DNA of 64,000 nucleotides, taken from Amnibacterium setariae. Lineage in GTDB: Bacteria > Actinomycetota > Actinomycetes > Actinomycetales > Microbacteriaceae. Positions 8,703 through 17,101 of the stretch are shown here, in pieces (the first letter of the stretch is position 1; each line of letters opens with the position of its first letter). The stretch spans positions 434,001-498,000 of the forward strand of contig NZ_QXTG01000001.1 in NCBI RefSeq assembly GCF_003581425.1, given 5' to 3'. The position numbers and the translations under genes were made by a program. The notes under the pieces were generated by a model, which saw nothing but the letters and a program-made list of their open reading frames with translations, had not been told where the DNA came from and ran no database searches.

Positions 8703-9133
8703 TGGTGGTGTTCGGGCTGGCCGGGCTGCTGCGCATCCGGCGGTTGAAGGAGGAGCGCGCCGCGTACGAGGTCGTGCGCGCGCGCTCGCGGGCGTCCGAG
8801 CTCGCGGCCGAGCGGCACCAGCTGCTCGACCAGCTCGACGACCACGCCCACGAGGCGCGGGACGTGCGCGGCATCCACGCGCTCTCCGCCGCCCGCGCGT
8901 CGACCTCGACGATGCTCGCCGACCTCGAGGCGCTCGCGCTCACGCAGCGGCGGCTGCTCGCCGAGGCGGAGGAGAGCCACCGCGCCGCCCGCCGCGAGGT
9001 GCGCACCGTCGAGAAGCTCGAGGAGAAGCACGACGAGGCGGAGCGCGAGGCCGAGCTCCGCGGCGAGCAGACGATCCTCGACGAGCTCGCGAACCGCGCG
9101 CGCGGGCGCCTCCACCGCGAGGGGGAGCCATGA
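8702..9133 (+). CDS. fliJ: Flagellar export protein FliJ
   Basis: A 143-residue, almost wholly charged coiled-coil protein (about 15-140), with size and position as expected for FliJ, which inserts into the FliI ring and activates the export gate. FliJ sequences are poorly conserved, so the call rests on operon place (after fliI), length and heptad-like Leu/Ala spacing. The start is one of three consecutive GTG codons at 8702-8710, the first overlapping the fliI stop. The end overlaps the following gene. Confidence 0.8.
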   Translation: MVVFGLAGLLRIRRLKEERAAYEVVRARSRASELAAERHQLLDQLDDHAHEARDVRGIHALSAARASTSTMLADLEALALTQRRLLAEAEESHRAARREVRTVEKLEEKHDEAEREAELRGEQTILDELANRARGRLHREGEP

Positions 9134-10011
9134 GCTACGCCGACGTCGTGAACCAGATGCAGGCGATCCAGACGCAGCTCGCGCAGCTCGGGTTCCTGCA
9201 GGCTCCCGCTGCGACCTCCGGCGCCTCCGCGTCGTCGTTCGCCTCCGCGCTGCAGGACGCCTCCGCGACGCCCGCCGTCTCCGCGTCGAGCTCGGCGTCC
9301 AGCACGGGCGGCCTGGTGTCGCCGAACGGCGTCACCGGCGACGCGGTCGTCGACGCCGCGCTCGACTACAAGGGCGTGCCCTACGTGCTCGGCGGCGAGT
9401 CGAAGAGCGGCATCGACTGCTCGGGGCTGGTCCAGGCCGCGTTCGCGAAGGTCGGCGTGACGATGCCGCGGACCGTGCACGAGCAGAAGGTGCTCGGGCA
9501 GCCCATCGACTCCCTGAAGGACGCGAAGCCCGGCGACCTGATCGTGCTGAACGGCGGCGATCACATCGCGGTGTGGATGGGGAACGACACCGTGATCCAC
9601 GCGCCGTACCCCGGCCGCAGCGTGTCGGTGCAGAAGGCGTGGTTCGACGACGCCGACGTCGTCACGATCCGCCGCATCGTGCCCGCCACGGGCGACGCGT
9701 CGGCGGGCGTCGTCGGCAGCACGGGATCGACCGCCGCGCCCTCGCTCGACGCGCTCACGGGCCTCTCGGCGACGGGGAGCAGCAGCGGCCTGTCGCAGGC
9801 CGCGTCGCTGAAGGCCGCCGCCATGCTCAGCACCTACGGCGCCGACGTCGGGCTCTACGACCCGTCCGGCGGCTCGGGCAGCACGTCCCTGTCCGGCCTG
9901 CTCGGCTCCTTCGGCCTCTCCGGGACGGGAGGCGGCACCGGGGCGAACTCCGCGGCCGCCCAGCAGATCGCCGCCGCTCGCGCGGCCCTCCTCGGATCGA
10001 GTGCCGCATGA
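9130..10011 (+). CDS. NlpC/P60 peptidoglycan hydrolase of the flagellar operon
   Basis: A 293-residue protein with an NlpC/P60 cysteine peptidase domain at about 72-175. The catalytic residues visible are Cys97 in GIDCSGL, His145 in GGDHIAVW and His157 in VIHAPY. The N-terminus begins with a short Gln-rich helix and a Ser/Ala linker and has no clear Sec signal peptide, so it is probably exported through the flagellar channel. Lying between fliJ and fliK, it most likely opens peptidoglycan for the rod, replacing the hydrolase domain of FlgJ (inference). The C-terminal third is Gly/Ser-rich. Confidence 0.88.
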   Translation: MSYADVVNQMQAIQTQLAQLGFLQAPAATSGASASSFASALQDASATPAVSASSSASSTGGLVSPNGVTGDAVVDAALDYKGVPYVLGGESKSGIDCSGLVQAAFAKVGVTMPRTVHEQKVLGQPIDSLKDAKPGDLIVLNGGDHIAVWMGNDTVIHAPYPGRSVSVQKAWFDDADVVTIRRIVPATGDASAGVVGSTGSTAAPSLDALTGLSATGSSSGLSQAASLKAAAMLSTYGADVGLYDPSGGSGSTSLSGLLGSFGLSGTGGGTGANSAAAQQIAAARAALLGSSAA

Positions 10012-11408
10012 CCACCGTGACCACCGCACCCGTAGCCGCCGGGCCCGCCCCGGCCTCCGGCGGCGCGAAGGCCGACCCCGGCGCCGCGGGCGCCTTCGGG
10101 TCCGCGCTCGACGCCGCGGTGGGCGCCGCCCAGCAGCCCTCAACCATCGGAGCCGCGCCCGCCGCGCCTGAGACGCCAGCGACCGAGCCCGCCGCGACCG
10201 CCCTGCTCGGCGGCGCCGCGGCCGCGCTCGCCGCGCTCCTCGGCCGCGCGACCGGGGCTGCCGCGCAGGCCGCTGCTGCACCGGCCTCGTCGTCCGGCGC
10301 AGCGACGGCGGGGCAGCCGGCCACGCCCACGACCCCGGGCTCGTCGACCGCGCCCGGTGCCGTCCCGCCGCAGCCGGGGCCCGCCCCGCAGCCGGCCGAT
10401 GCGACCACGATCGACGCGGGCCTCGCGGTCGAGGCGGGCGCGCCCGGCTCGAGCAAGCCCGCAGGACGGCCCGGCCGCGCCGAGCAGGACGGCGCCGAGC
10501 CCGACGCGAGCGGTCCGGACGCGGCGTCGGCTCCAGCGGACCCCGCCGCCCTCGTGCTCGCACCGGCCCCGATCGTGCCGCCCGCCGTCGCGGCCGCCGC
10601 GGCGCAGCAGACGCCCTCCGCGAAGGGCGCGCAGACCGCACCGACCGCACCGACCGCACCGGTCGCCGCCGCCGCGTCCGCGCTCCCGGCGTCCACGGAC
10701 CGGACCCACCGGGCGGAGCCCGAGCCGACGGCGGCGGCGCCCGCGACCCCGCCGACGCCGGCCGATCCCGGTGCGGCGGCGAGCGCACCGGCGCCCGCGC
10801 AGCCCGTCGTGGCCGACCAGCCGGCGCGGGTCGACGCGGGGACGACGGTCACCGCGGCGGCTCCCGCCCCGGCGCCCGTGGCGCCGGCTCCGATCGCGGC
10901 GCCGCAGCCCGTCGCCGCTCCGGCGCTCGTCGCCACGGACGACCCGACGGTCGCGCAGCAGCTCCAGGGGCCGCTGCTCTCGCTGCGGAGCGCTCCCGAG
11001 GGCGAGCACGTCCTCGTGGTCCGGGTGTCGCCCGACCACCTCGGCCCGGTCACCGTGCACGCGACGGTCTCCCACGGCGACCTCTCGGTGCAGCTGTTCG
11101 CCGCGACCCGCGACGGGCGCGACGCGCTCTCGACGATGCTCACCGACCTCCGCCGCGACCTCGGCGCCGGCACCGCCGGCACGGCCACGACGCTGTCGCT
11201 CGGCACCGGCGACGCGCCCCAGCAGGACCCGCGCGGTCAGCAGGCCGCGTGGGTCGGTGCGGGCCCCGGCGGCGGCTCGGGCGGCGGCGCCGCCCGGGAC
11301 GAGCGGCCGCAGTGGGCGCCCTCCGCCGCGCGGGTCGCCGCCACCGAGACCCCCTCCGCCCTCCGACCGCCAACGCCCGGCACCGCGCTGCTCGACGTGC
11401 TCGCCTGA
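10008..11408 (+). CDS. fliK: Flagellar hook-length control protein FliK
   Basis: Secreted ruler that measures hook length and switches export specificity through FlhB. The 466-residue protein has a very long Ala/Pro-rich, presumably extended N-terminal part (about 1-300) and a compact C-terminal domain. There, VLVVRVSPDHLGPVTVHATV and DLSVQLFAATRDGRDAL match the FliK core pattern (a Leu-Gly after Pro, then beta strands). The ATG overlaps the preceding stop. The low-complexity part was probably shaped by length selection rather than by sequence. Confidence 0.88.
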   Translation: MTTVTTAPVAAGPAPASGGAKADPGAAGAFGSALDAAVGAAQQPSTIGAAPAAPETPATEPAATALLGGAAAALAALLGRATGAAAQAAAAPASSSGAATAGQPATPTTPGSSTAPGAVPPQPGPAPQPADATTIDAGLAVEAGAPGSSKPAGRPGRAEQDGAEPDASGPDAASAPADPAALVLAPAPIVPPAVAAAAAQQTPSAKGAQTAPTAPTAPVAAAASALPASTDRTHRAEPEPTAAAPATPPTPADPGAAASAPAPAQPVVADQPARVDAGTTVTAAAPAPAPVAPAPIAAPQPVAAPALVATDDPTVAQQLQGPLLSLRSAPEGEHVLVVRVSPDHLGPVTVHATVSHGDLSVQLFAATRDGRDALSTMLTDLRRDLGAGTAGTATTLSLGTGDAPQQDPRGQQAAWVGAGPGGGSGGGAARDERPQWAPSAARVAATETPSALRPPTPGTALLDVLA

Positions 11409-11419
11409 ACGGACTCCCG

Positions 11420-11863
11420 ATGACCACCACAACCGGCACGACCGCCCCCGGCGCGACCGTCCCCGCCGGGGCGTCGCTGCACTCCGGCAGCACCTCCGCG
11501 GTGCCGAAGGCGAACCAGGAGTACAACAGCCAGCTCTTCCTGAAGCTGCTCGTCACCCAGCTCGCCAACCAGGACCCGAGCTCGCCGATGGACAGCGGGC
11601 AGATGGTGGCCCAGACCGCGCAGCTCGCCTCGATGGAGCAGATGACGTCGCTCAACGCGACGACGACGAGCACCTACCAGACGCAGATGCAGGCGACCGG
11701 CACCAGCATGCTCGGCAAGACCGTCACCTGGACCGACGCGGACGGCGTCGCGCAGACCGGGAAGGTCACCGCGGTCGCCTTCTCCGGCAAGGACACCCCG
11801 CAGCTCACCATCGGGTCCACGACCGTGGGCCTCTCCTCCATCACCGGCGTCAGCGCCTCCTAG
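11420..11863 (+). CDS. flgD: Flagellar hook assembly protein FlgD (hook cap)
   Basis: Hook-cap scaffold needed to polymerise FlgE. The 147-residue protein keeps the conserved N-terminal block, FLKLLVTQLANQDPSSPMDS followed by MVAQTAQLASMEQM, and then only a short beta-rich C-terminal domain (about 95-147). Enterobacterial FlgD is about 230 residues, so the Fn3-like insert is missing, as in other compact versions. The frame is open upstream, but the ATG at 11420 gives the family-typical N-terminus 11 bases after fliK. Confidence 0.9.
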   Translation: MTTTTGTTAPGATVPAGASLHSGSTSAVPKANQEYNSQLFLKLLVTQLANQDPSSPMDSGQMVAQTAQLASMEQMTSLNATTTSTYQTQMQATGTSMLGKTVTWTDADGVAQTGKVTAVAFSGKDTPQLTIGSTTVGLSSITGVSAS

Positions 11864-11932
11864 ACCCCCACCCGCCGCGCGAGCGGCAGCCACGACGGCG
11901 ACTCCTTCGGCCAGGACGGCCTCCTTCCGGAT

Positions 11933-11954
11933 CCGGACCACTTCAGCGGTCCGG
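11933..11954 (+). promoter_or_regulatory. Hairpin in the flgE leader
   Basis: CCGGACC (11933-11939) pairs with GGTCCGG (11948-11954) around an eight-base loop. It is followed by a GAGGAA ribosome site and the flgE ATG at 11982. The leader contains several GGA triplets, the core of CsrA sites, and csrA is in this locus, so translational control is conceivable. No U-tract follows, so it is not a classical terminator. Confidence 0.35.
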
Positions 11955-11981
11955 ACCGTTCGACACCGACGAGGAATCGAA

Positions 11982-13187
11982 ATGCTCCGCTCCCTCTACT
12001 CCGGGATCTCCGGCCTCCGCGCCGAGCAGACCATGCTCGACGTGACGTCCAACAACATCGCGAACGTGAACACGGTCGGCTTCAAGTCGTCGAGCGTGCA
12101 GTTCGAGGACGCCCTGTCCCAGATGGTCTCCGCGGCGGGTCTCGCGACCTCCGCGAAGGCCGGCACCAACCCGAACCAGGTCGGCCTCGGCGTGCGCGTG
12201 GCCGGCGTGACGACGAACCTCACCGAGGGCTCCCAGACGAACACCGGCAACAACCTCGACGCGATGATCTCGGGCGACGGCTTCTTCGTCACCCAGACCG
12301 GCTCGCAGACGCTCTACAGCCGCAACGGCCAGTTCCACTGGGACTCGCAAGGCCGCCTCGCCACTGCGGACGGCTCGCTCGTCCAGGGCTGGAACGCGGT
12401 GAACGGCGTCGTGTCGACGGGTGGGAAGCCGACCACGCTGACGCTGCCCTCCGGCACCGTCGCGCCCGCGAACACGACCACCTCGGCCGTGATGACCGGC
12501 AACCTCCCCTCCGACGCGAAGCCGGGCACCACCCTGCAGCGCGACATCACCGTCTACTCGCCCGACGGCACCGCTCGCGGCCTCTCGATCGACTACACGG
12601 CGGACGCGACGACGCCCGGCAAGTGGAACTACTCGATCAGCGACGGCTCCGGCGCGACCCCGGTCACGGGCACGGTGCAGACGAGCGGCTCCGGCACGAT
12701 CACCGGCACCTCGGGCGGCGCCTCGACGCTGAAACCGGTCGTCAACGGCATCACGGTCGACCTCTCGCAGATGTCGGGCTTCGCGAACCTCACCACCGTC
12801 GGGTTCGCGAGCCAGAACGGCAACGCGGCCGGCACGCTGCTCACCGTCAACATGGGCGCGGACGGCACGCTCTCCGGCACGTTCACGAACGGCGCCACCA
12901 TCGCGATCGCGCGGCTCGCCGTCGGCACCTTCACGAACCCGGAGGGCCTCGCGAAGGCGGGCAACTCCATGCTCACCGAGACGCTGAACTCCGGCGGCGT
13001 GCGGCTCGGCACCGCCGGCTCGGACGGCTACGGCGCCGTCGTGTCCGGCGCGCTCGAGGCGTCGAACGTGGACCTCAGCCAGGAGTTCACGAACCTGATC
13101 GTCGCCCAGCGCGGCTTCCAGGCCAACGCCCGGATCATCACCACCTCCGACGAGATCCTGCAGGAGCTGACGCAGCTCAAGCGCTGA
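11982..13187 (+). CDS. flgE: Flagellar hook protein FlgE
   Basis: Main hook subunit. The 401-residue protein has the N-terminal axial motif LDVTSNNIANVNTVGFKSS (about 20-38), the central hook domains with SGDGFFVTQ and LYSRNGQFHWD, and the C-terminal axial motif EASNVDLSQEFTNLIVAQR followed by GFQANARII. Length equals that of typical FlgE. It has a clear GAGGAA ribosome site and its own 118-base leader after flgD. A perfect 24-bp stem hairpin begins eight bases after the stop. Confidence 0.96.
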   Translation: MLRSLYSGISGLRAEQTMLDVTSNNIANVNTVGFKSSSVQFEDALSQMVSAAGLATSAKAGTNPNQVGLGVRVAGVTTNLTEGSQTNTGNNLDAMISGDGFFVTQTGSQTLYSRNGQFHWDSQGRLATADGSLVQGWNAVNGVVSTGGKPTTLTLPSGTVAPANTTTSAVMTGNLPSDAKPGTTLQRDITVYSPDGTARGLSIDYTADATTPGKWNYSISDGSGATPVTGTVQTSGSGTITGTSGGASTLKPVVNGITVDLSQMSGFANLTTVGFASQNGNAAGTLLTVNMGADGTLSGTFTNGATIAIARLAVGTFTNPEGLAKAGNSMLTETLNSGGVRLGTAGSDGYGAVVSGALEASNVDLSQEFTNLIVAQRGFQANARIITTSDEILQELTQLKR

Positions 13188-13194
13188 TCCCGCT

Positions 13195-13247
13195 TCCGTT
13201 CTGAAGGAGTTCTCGCGCTGATCGCGCGAGAACTCCTTCAGAACGGA
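13195..13247. repeat. Palindromic repeat type 1, copy a (likely terminator of the flgE unit)
   Basis: A perfect 24-bp stem with loop TGATC. The arms begin TCCGTTCTGAAGGAGTT and end in the reverse complement. The same arm recurs at 27258-27310, again a few bases after a stop codon that ends a flagellar gene unit. No U-tract follows, so it could act as a bidirectional terminator, a transcript-protecting structure, or a mobile REP-like element. Confidence 0.85.
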
Positions 13248-13392
13248 CTCCGCCGTGCGTGCACGGGATGCGGGACCCGGAGTGGGGACAGACGGGCACT
13301 GACGGCGCGGCGCAGGATGCCGATTGTCTGCTGTGACGGCGGGGAGGACTCCACGGATGGAGTCCGATGCCGTCCCCACGGACGGGGAGACG

Positions 13393-13695
13393 ATGATTCT
13401 GCTGACGCGCCTGAACGGCTCGACCTTCGCGGTGAACCCTGATCTCATCGAGCGGATCCAGGAGCAGCCGGACACCACGGTCGTGCTCGTCGACGGGACC
13501 ACGTTCATCGTGTCCGAGTCGATCGACGAGGTCATCGAGGAGATCGCGGAGTACCGCGCCCGCGTGATCGCGCTCGCGCACGCCATGCACTTCGAGTCCG
13601 CCCCGGCCCCCGTGCCCGCGACCGCCACCGGCCCGCGCCGGTTCGGCGTGGTCGACGGCGCGAAGTCGCCCGTGCGCCCGGTCGGAGGCCGCTGA
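13393..13695 (+). CDS. flbD: FlbD/SwrD-family flagellar protein
   Basis: Small protein of the FlbD/SwrD family, encoded next to motA in many Gram-positives; in Bacillus it raises motor torque. The conserved core (residues 1-60) is plain: MILLTRLNGSTFAVNPDLIE, then TTVVLVDGTTFIV and a helix. The tail of about 40 residues (Ala/Pro/Arg) is extra. The frame is open 69 bases further upstream, but the ATG at 13393 gives the exact family N-terminus and has GGGGAGA before it. The stop overlaps the motA ATG. Confidence 0.9.
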   Translation: MILLTRLNGSTFAVNPDLIERIQEQPDTTVVLVDGTTFIVSESIDEVIEEIAEYRARVIALAHAMHFESAPAPVPATATGPRRFGVVDGAKSPVRPVGGR

Positions 13696-14516
13696 TGGAT
13701 CCCGCGACCCTGGGCGGCATCGTCGTCGCACTCGGATCGCTCATCGTCATGGCGCTCATGGAGGGCGCCAACCCGATGAGCCTGCTGCTGCCGGCGCCGA
13801 TGATCCTCGTCTTCGGCGGCGCGCTCGGCGCCGCGATCGCTTCGACGACGCTGAAGGACTCCATCGCGTCGCTGAAGATGATCCCGAAGGCGCTGCTCTA
13901 CAAGCCCGTCAAGATGGGCAAGGACGTCGAGACCCTCGTCGAGCTCGCCGAGGTCGCCCGCAAGGACGGCCTGCTCGCGCTCGAGGCGAAGGCCGGCGAG
14001 GTGAAGGACCCCTTCCTCAAGAAGGCGCTCCAGAACGTCGCCGACGGCATGGACGCGGACGAGCTGCGCGTGCTCATGGAGGACGAGGCGGCCTCGCTCG
14101 AGAAGTCCGGCCGCTCCGCGGCGAAGTTCTACGCCGGGCTCGGCGGCTACGCGCCCACCGTCGGCATCCTCGGCACCGTCGTCTCGCTCACCCACGTGCT
14201 CGAGAACCTCGACGACCCGTCCAGCCTCGGGCACTCCATCGCCGCCGCGTTCGTCGCGACCCTCTGGGGCGTGCTGACCGCGAACCTGATCTGGCTGCCC
14301 ATCGGCGGCCGCATCGGCAAGATGACCGACCTCGCGTCCGAGCGCTTCACCGTCATCACGGAGGGCGTCCTCGCCGTGCAGTCCGGGGCCCAGCCGCGGG
14401 TCCTCGCCGAGAAGCTGTACGCCATGCTGCCGGCCTCCGAGCAGCCCAAGGCCGCCGCCAAGAGCGCGCCCGCCAAGAGCGGCAAGGCGCCGAAGGCCGC
14501 GGAAGCGGCGGCGTGA
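13695..14516 (+). CDS. motA: Flagellar motor stator protein MotA
   Basis: Ion-channel stator subunit. The 273-residue protein has four predicted membrane segments (about 5-25, 30-50, 150-172 and 185-205), a large cytoplasmic loop with helix KDVETLVELAEVARKDGLLALE, and the ProGly-like GGYAPTVGILGTVVSLTHVL channel segment. The Lys/Ala-rich C-terminus is cytoplasmic. It overlaps flbD and is followed after one base by motB. Whether it uses protons or sodium cannot be decided by eye. Confidence 0.95.
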   Translation: MDPATLGGIVVALGSLIVMALMEGANPMSLLLPAPMILVFGGALGAAIASTTLKDSIASLKMIPKALLYKPVKMGKDVETLVELAEVARKDGLLALEAKAGEVKDPFLKKALQNVADGMDADELRVLMEDEAASLEKSGRSAAKFYAGLGGYAPTVGILGTVVSLTHVLENLDDPSSLGHSIAAAFVATLWGVLTANLIWLPIGGRIGKMTDLASERFTVITEGVLAVQSGAQPRVLAEKLYAMLPASEQPKAAAKSAPAKSGKAPKAAEAAA

Positions 14517-14517
14517 G

Positions 14518-15402
14518 GTGAGCGGCCGCCGCCGCGGGAAGGGCCACCACGAGGAGCACCACGTCGACGAGCGGTGGCTCGTGTCCTACGCGGACATGAT
14601 CACGGTGCTCATGGCGCTCTTCATCGTGCTCTACGCGATGTCGACGGTCGACCAGAAGAAGTTCGACGAGCTGAAGAACTCGCTCGCGACCGGCTTCGGG
14701 GTGACGAAGAGCACGAAGGTCGACGAGAACAAGGGCGTCGTGCCGAAGGAGTTCGTCACCAAGAACGGCGCGGGCTTCTCCAAGAGCACCATCGCGCTCG
14801 TGCAGGTGGCGAAGGAGATCCAGGACGAGCTGAAGACCGCCGGGCTGACGGGGAAGGTCTCGGTGAAGTCCGGGTCGAACGCGATCACGATCTCGCTCGT
14901 CGGCTCCAGCACGTACTTCGCCGGCAACGACGCGGACCTGAACGGGAACGCGCTCCACGTGCTGAAGGCGCTCTCGCCGACGCTCGAGAAGCACGCCGGC
15001 GAGGTGACCGTGGAGGGCCACGCGGACCCGCGCGGATCGGCGGGCAAGTGGGGCACGGACTGGGTGCTCGCCGCGGCCCGGGCCGAGAGCGTGCTCAGCT
15101 ACCTCACCGACCACCACGCGGTCGACCCGGCGAACATCTCGCTCGTGTCGTTCGGCTCGGAGAAGGCGAAGCCCGGCAGCTCCTCGGAAGCGATCGAGCA
15201 CAACCGACGCGTCGACATCGTGCTCCACTCGGTGCAGGTCAGCACCGCGATCGACGAGGGCGCGGAGGCCGAGGCCGCCTCGACGGCGGAGGGCGGTCAC
15301 TCGTCCGGATCGTCGGAGTCCTCCGGGCACGGTGCGGCGACGAAGACCGAGGGGCACGGCGAGCAGAAGGCCGAGGCCGACGCGGGCGCCGCGCACCACT
15401 GA
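14518..15402 (+). CDS. motB: Flagellar motor stator protein MotB
   Basis: Peptidoglycan-anchored stator partner of MotA. The GTG start is followed by a His/Arg-rich cytoplasmic tail and one membrane helix with the essential ion-binding aspartate Asp26 in LVSYADMITVLMALF. The OmpA-like peptidoglycan-binding domain (about 130-245) shows VEGHADPRGS and IEHNRRVDIVL. The C-terminal 45 residues are Ser/Glu/His-rich and not part of the fold. Length 294 is usual. Confidence 0.95.
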   Translation: MSGRRRGKGHHEEHHVDERWLVSYADMITVLMALFIVLYAMSTVDQKKFDELKNSLATGFGVTKSTKVDENKGVVPKEFVTKNGAGFSKSTIALVQVAKEIQDELKTAGLTGKVSVKSGSNAITISLVGSSTYFAGNDADLNGNALHVLKALSPTLEKHAGEVTVEGHADPRGSAGKWGTDWVLAAARAESVLSYLTDHHAVDPANISLVSFGSEKAKPGSSSEAIEHNRRVDIVLHSVQVSTAIDEGAEAEAASTAEGGHSSGSSESSGHGAATKTEGHGEQKAEADAGAAHH

Positions 15403-15455
15403 CGCGCTCCGCCTCGGGCTTCGACCCGTGGTCGAGAGTTCACCGGAGTGGCGCG

Positions 15456-15469
15456 CCCCCGTTCGGGTG
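15456..15469 (-). promoter_or_regulatory. Inverted CACCCGAACGGGGG element before fliM
   Basis: The 14-mer CACCCGAACGGGGG, read on the minus strand here, is the same as part of the element at 2723-2736 upstream of flgB. It lies in the only sizeable gap (89 bases) between motB and fliM. A TGATAC box at 15481-15486 follows, six bases before the proposed GTG of fliM. Together these suggest an internal promoter for the switch/export genes. Confidence 0.35.
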
Positions 15470-15491
15470 ACGGATGTGTTTGATACCACCC

Positions 15492-16388
15492 GTGACGGAA
15501 CGGACGCCGTACCGCGCCCGCGTGCACGCACCGGGCGAGGTCCTCGACGTGCTCCCGTACGACTTCGAGAGCCCCGAGCTGATCACCGGCGCGGACCGCG
15601 ACCGGCTGGACGCCGCCCTCGAGGCGTGGGGGCGCCAGGTCGGGATGCAGATCACCGCGACGACGCGGGCCGTCGTCGACGTCGCCACCGCGCCGTCGCG
15701 CATCCAGTCGTTCGGCGCGTTCGTCGCCTCCGCCGAGGAGCCGACGGTCTGGGTCACCGCTGCGTTCGGCGCCGCACGGGCGCTGTACCGCGTGCCCGTC
15801 GCCGAGGCGCGCTACTGGGGCGCCCGGATGCTCGGCGCCTCCGGCGAGGACCGGGCGGGCGACCGCCCCCTCACCGCGGTCGAGAAGGGCCTCGCGCGCT
15901 CCGCCGCAGCCGAGCACCTGGCCGAGCTCGCGCCCGCCACGAACGCCCTCCTGCCCGAGGGCGTCGTCGAGGCGTTCGGCGCGGAGCCCTCGCCCGCGCT
16001 CGACCGCGACGCGCAGGCGGTCGTCGTCGTCATCGGCACCCTGCGGAAGGGCGTGCGCCGCCAGCTCGCCGTCGCGCTCGACGTCGACGTCGTGCTCGAG
16101 CGGCTCGGCGCCGTCGCGCCGGCGCAGGACCGCGCGGAGGTGACCTCCCGCGTCAGCGGGCACCTCGCGCTCGCGCCCGTGGAGGTCGCCCTCCGCTTCG
16201 CGCCGACGCGGGTCGGCCCCGAGACCGTGCTCGACCTCGCCCCCGGCGACCTCATCCCCCTCGCGCACGCCGCGGACGTCCCCCTCGTCATCACGCTCGA
16301 CGGACAGCCGGTGCTGCGCGCCGCGGTCGGCGGCAACGGCGAGCGCCTCGCCTGCGTCGTCGTCGAGTCGAACGGAGGCCCCTCATGA
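15492..16388 (+). CDS. fliM: Flagellar motor switch protein FliM (short N-terminus)
   Basis: Rotor switch protein that binds FliG and FliN. The sequence reaches the family motif LPYDFESPELI (canonical YDFxRPxxx) by about residue 20, followed by the CheC-like middle domain and a C-terminal SpoA domain ending with a PLVITLDGQPVLRAAVG segment. The usual N-terminal CheY-binding peptide (EIDALL type) is absent with either start. I prefer GTG 15492, with a possible -10 box TGATAC six bases before it; an ATG at 15474 adds six residues. The stop overlaps fliN. Confidence 0.85.
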   Translation: MTERTPYRARVHAPGEVLDVLPYDFESPELITGADRDRLDAALEAWGRQVGMQITATTRAVVDVATAPSRIQSFGAFVASAEEPTVWVTAAFGAARALYRVPVAEARYWGARMLGASGEDRAGDRPLTAVEKGLARSAAAEHLAELAPATNALLPEGVVEAFGAEPSPALDRDAQAVVVVIGTLRKGVRRQLAVALDVDVVLERLGAVAPAQDRAEVTSRVSGHLALAPVEVALRFAPTRVGPETVLDLAPGDLIPLAHAADVPLVITLDGQPVLRAAVGGNGERLACVVVESNGGPS

Positions 16389-17095
16389 CCATGTCCCTCG
16401 ACGGCGTGCAGCGCACCTCGACCGGCCAGGACGAGCTCGTGGTCGCGCAGGCGCTCGTGTCCGCCCTGCCCGGCCCGCCCCTCATGGCGCAGCCGCACGG
16501 CTCCGACCTCGTGCCGATGCAGGCGCTCGAGACCGGCGTCTCCGCGACCTACGTCGGCCCGCGCTCCGCGGACCTGTCCCTCATCGTGCTCGACCGCACC
16601 GAGCTGATCGCGGCGGGCGGCGGCGACGCGCGCGTCCGCCTCGGCGACGTCCTGCGCCCCGCGCTCGAGGCCGCGTCCGACGTCATCGGCGGCGGCCAGC
16701 TCGGCGAGGTCGGCGACGGCGTGCCCGCGAGCCTGTTCCAGTCCGCCGACGCGGTCGTGTTCGACCTCATCGGCGAGGAGGGCGTGGCCGGCTGGTTCGC
16801 GATCGCGCTGCGGACCCCGGCGCCGCCGCGCGCCTTCCGCGACGTCTCCTCGCGCCTCGGCCGCATCAGCACCGTGCAGATGACGCTCGCGGTGGAGATC
16901 GGCCGCGCGACCGTGTCGGTCCAGGAGCTGCTCGACGCCCAGCCCGGCACCGTCATCGAGCTCGACCGCGCCGTCGGCAGCGAGGCCGACGTCTTCCTGA
17001 ACGGCCGCATGATCGCGCACGGCGAGATCGTCGTCGTCGACCGGCGGTTCGCGGTGCGGGTCACCGAGGTGCTCGACCCGCAGGACGAGACGTAG
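16385..17095 (+). CDS. fliN: Flagellar motor switch protein FliN with extended N-terminal domain
   Basis: C-ring protein. The C-terminal SpoA/FliN domain (about 155-236) is clear: MTLAVEIGRATVSVQELLDA, then GTVIELDRAVGSEADVFLNG and a VVVDRRFAVRVTEVL end. Unlike short FliN (about 100-140 residues) the 236-residue protein carries about 150 extra N-terminal residues with LRPALEAASDVIGGG, which resembles the CheC/FliY-type domain. It may therefore be a FliY-like switch protein (inference). Starts at ATG overlapping the fliM stop. Confidence 0.88.
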   Translation: MTMSLDGVQRTSTGQDELVVAQALVSALPGPPLMAQPHGSDLVPMQALETGVSATYVGPRSADLSLIVLDRTELIAAGGGDARVRLGDVLRPALEAASDVIGGGQLGEVGDGVPASLFQSADAVVFDLIGEEGVAGWFAIALRTPAPPRAFRDVSSRLGRISTVQMTLAVEIGRATVSVQELLDAQPGTVIELDRAVGSEADVFLNGRMIAHGEIVVVDRRFAVRVTEVLDPQDET

Positions 17096-17101
17096 GCCCG
17101 G

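Noticed and set aside
9827-11206. Long minus-strand frame opposite fliK
   Set aside because: Only Ala/Gly/Ser low complexity mirrored from the FliK linker; no start signal and no motif.
13319-13326. GCCGATTG upstream of flbD as a sigma-28 -10 element
   Set aside because: The -10 resembles the flagellar sigma consensus, but no TAAA-like -35 is found at the right distance and other flagellar units do not show it.
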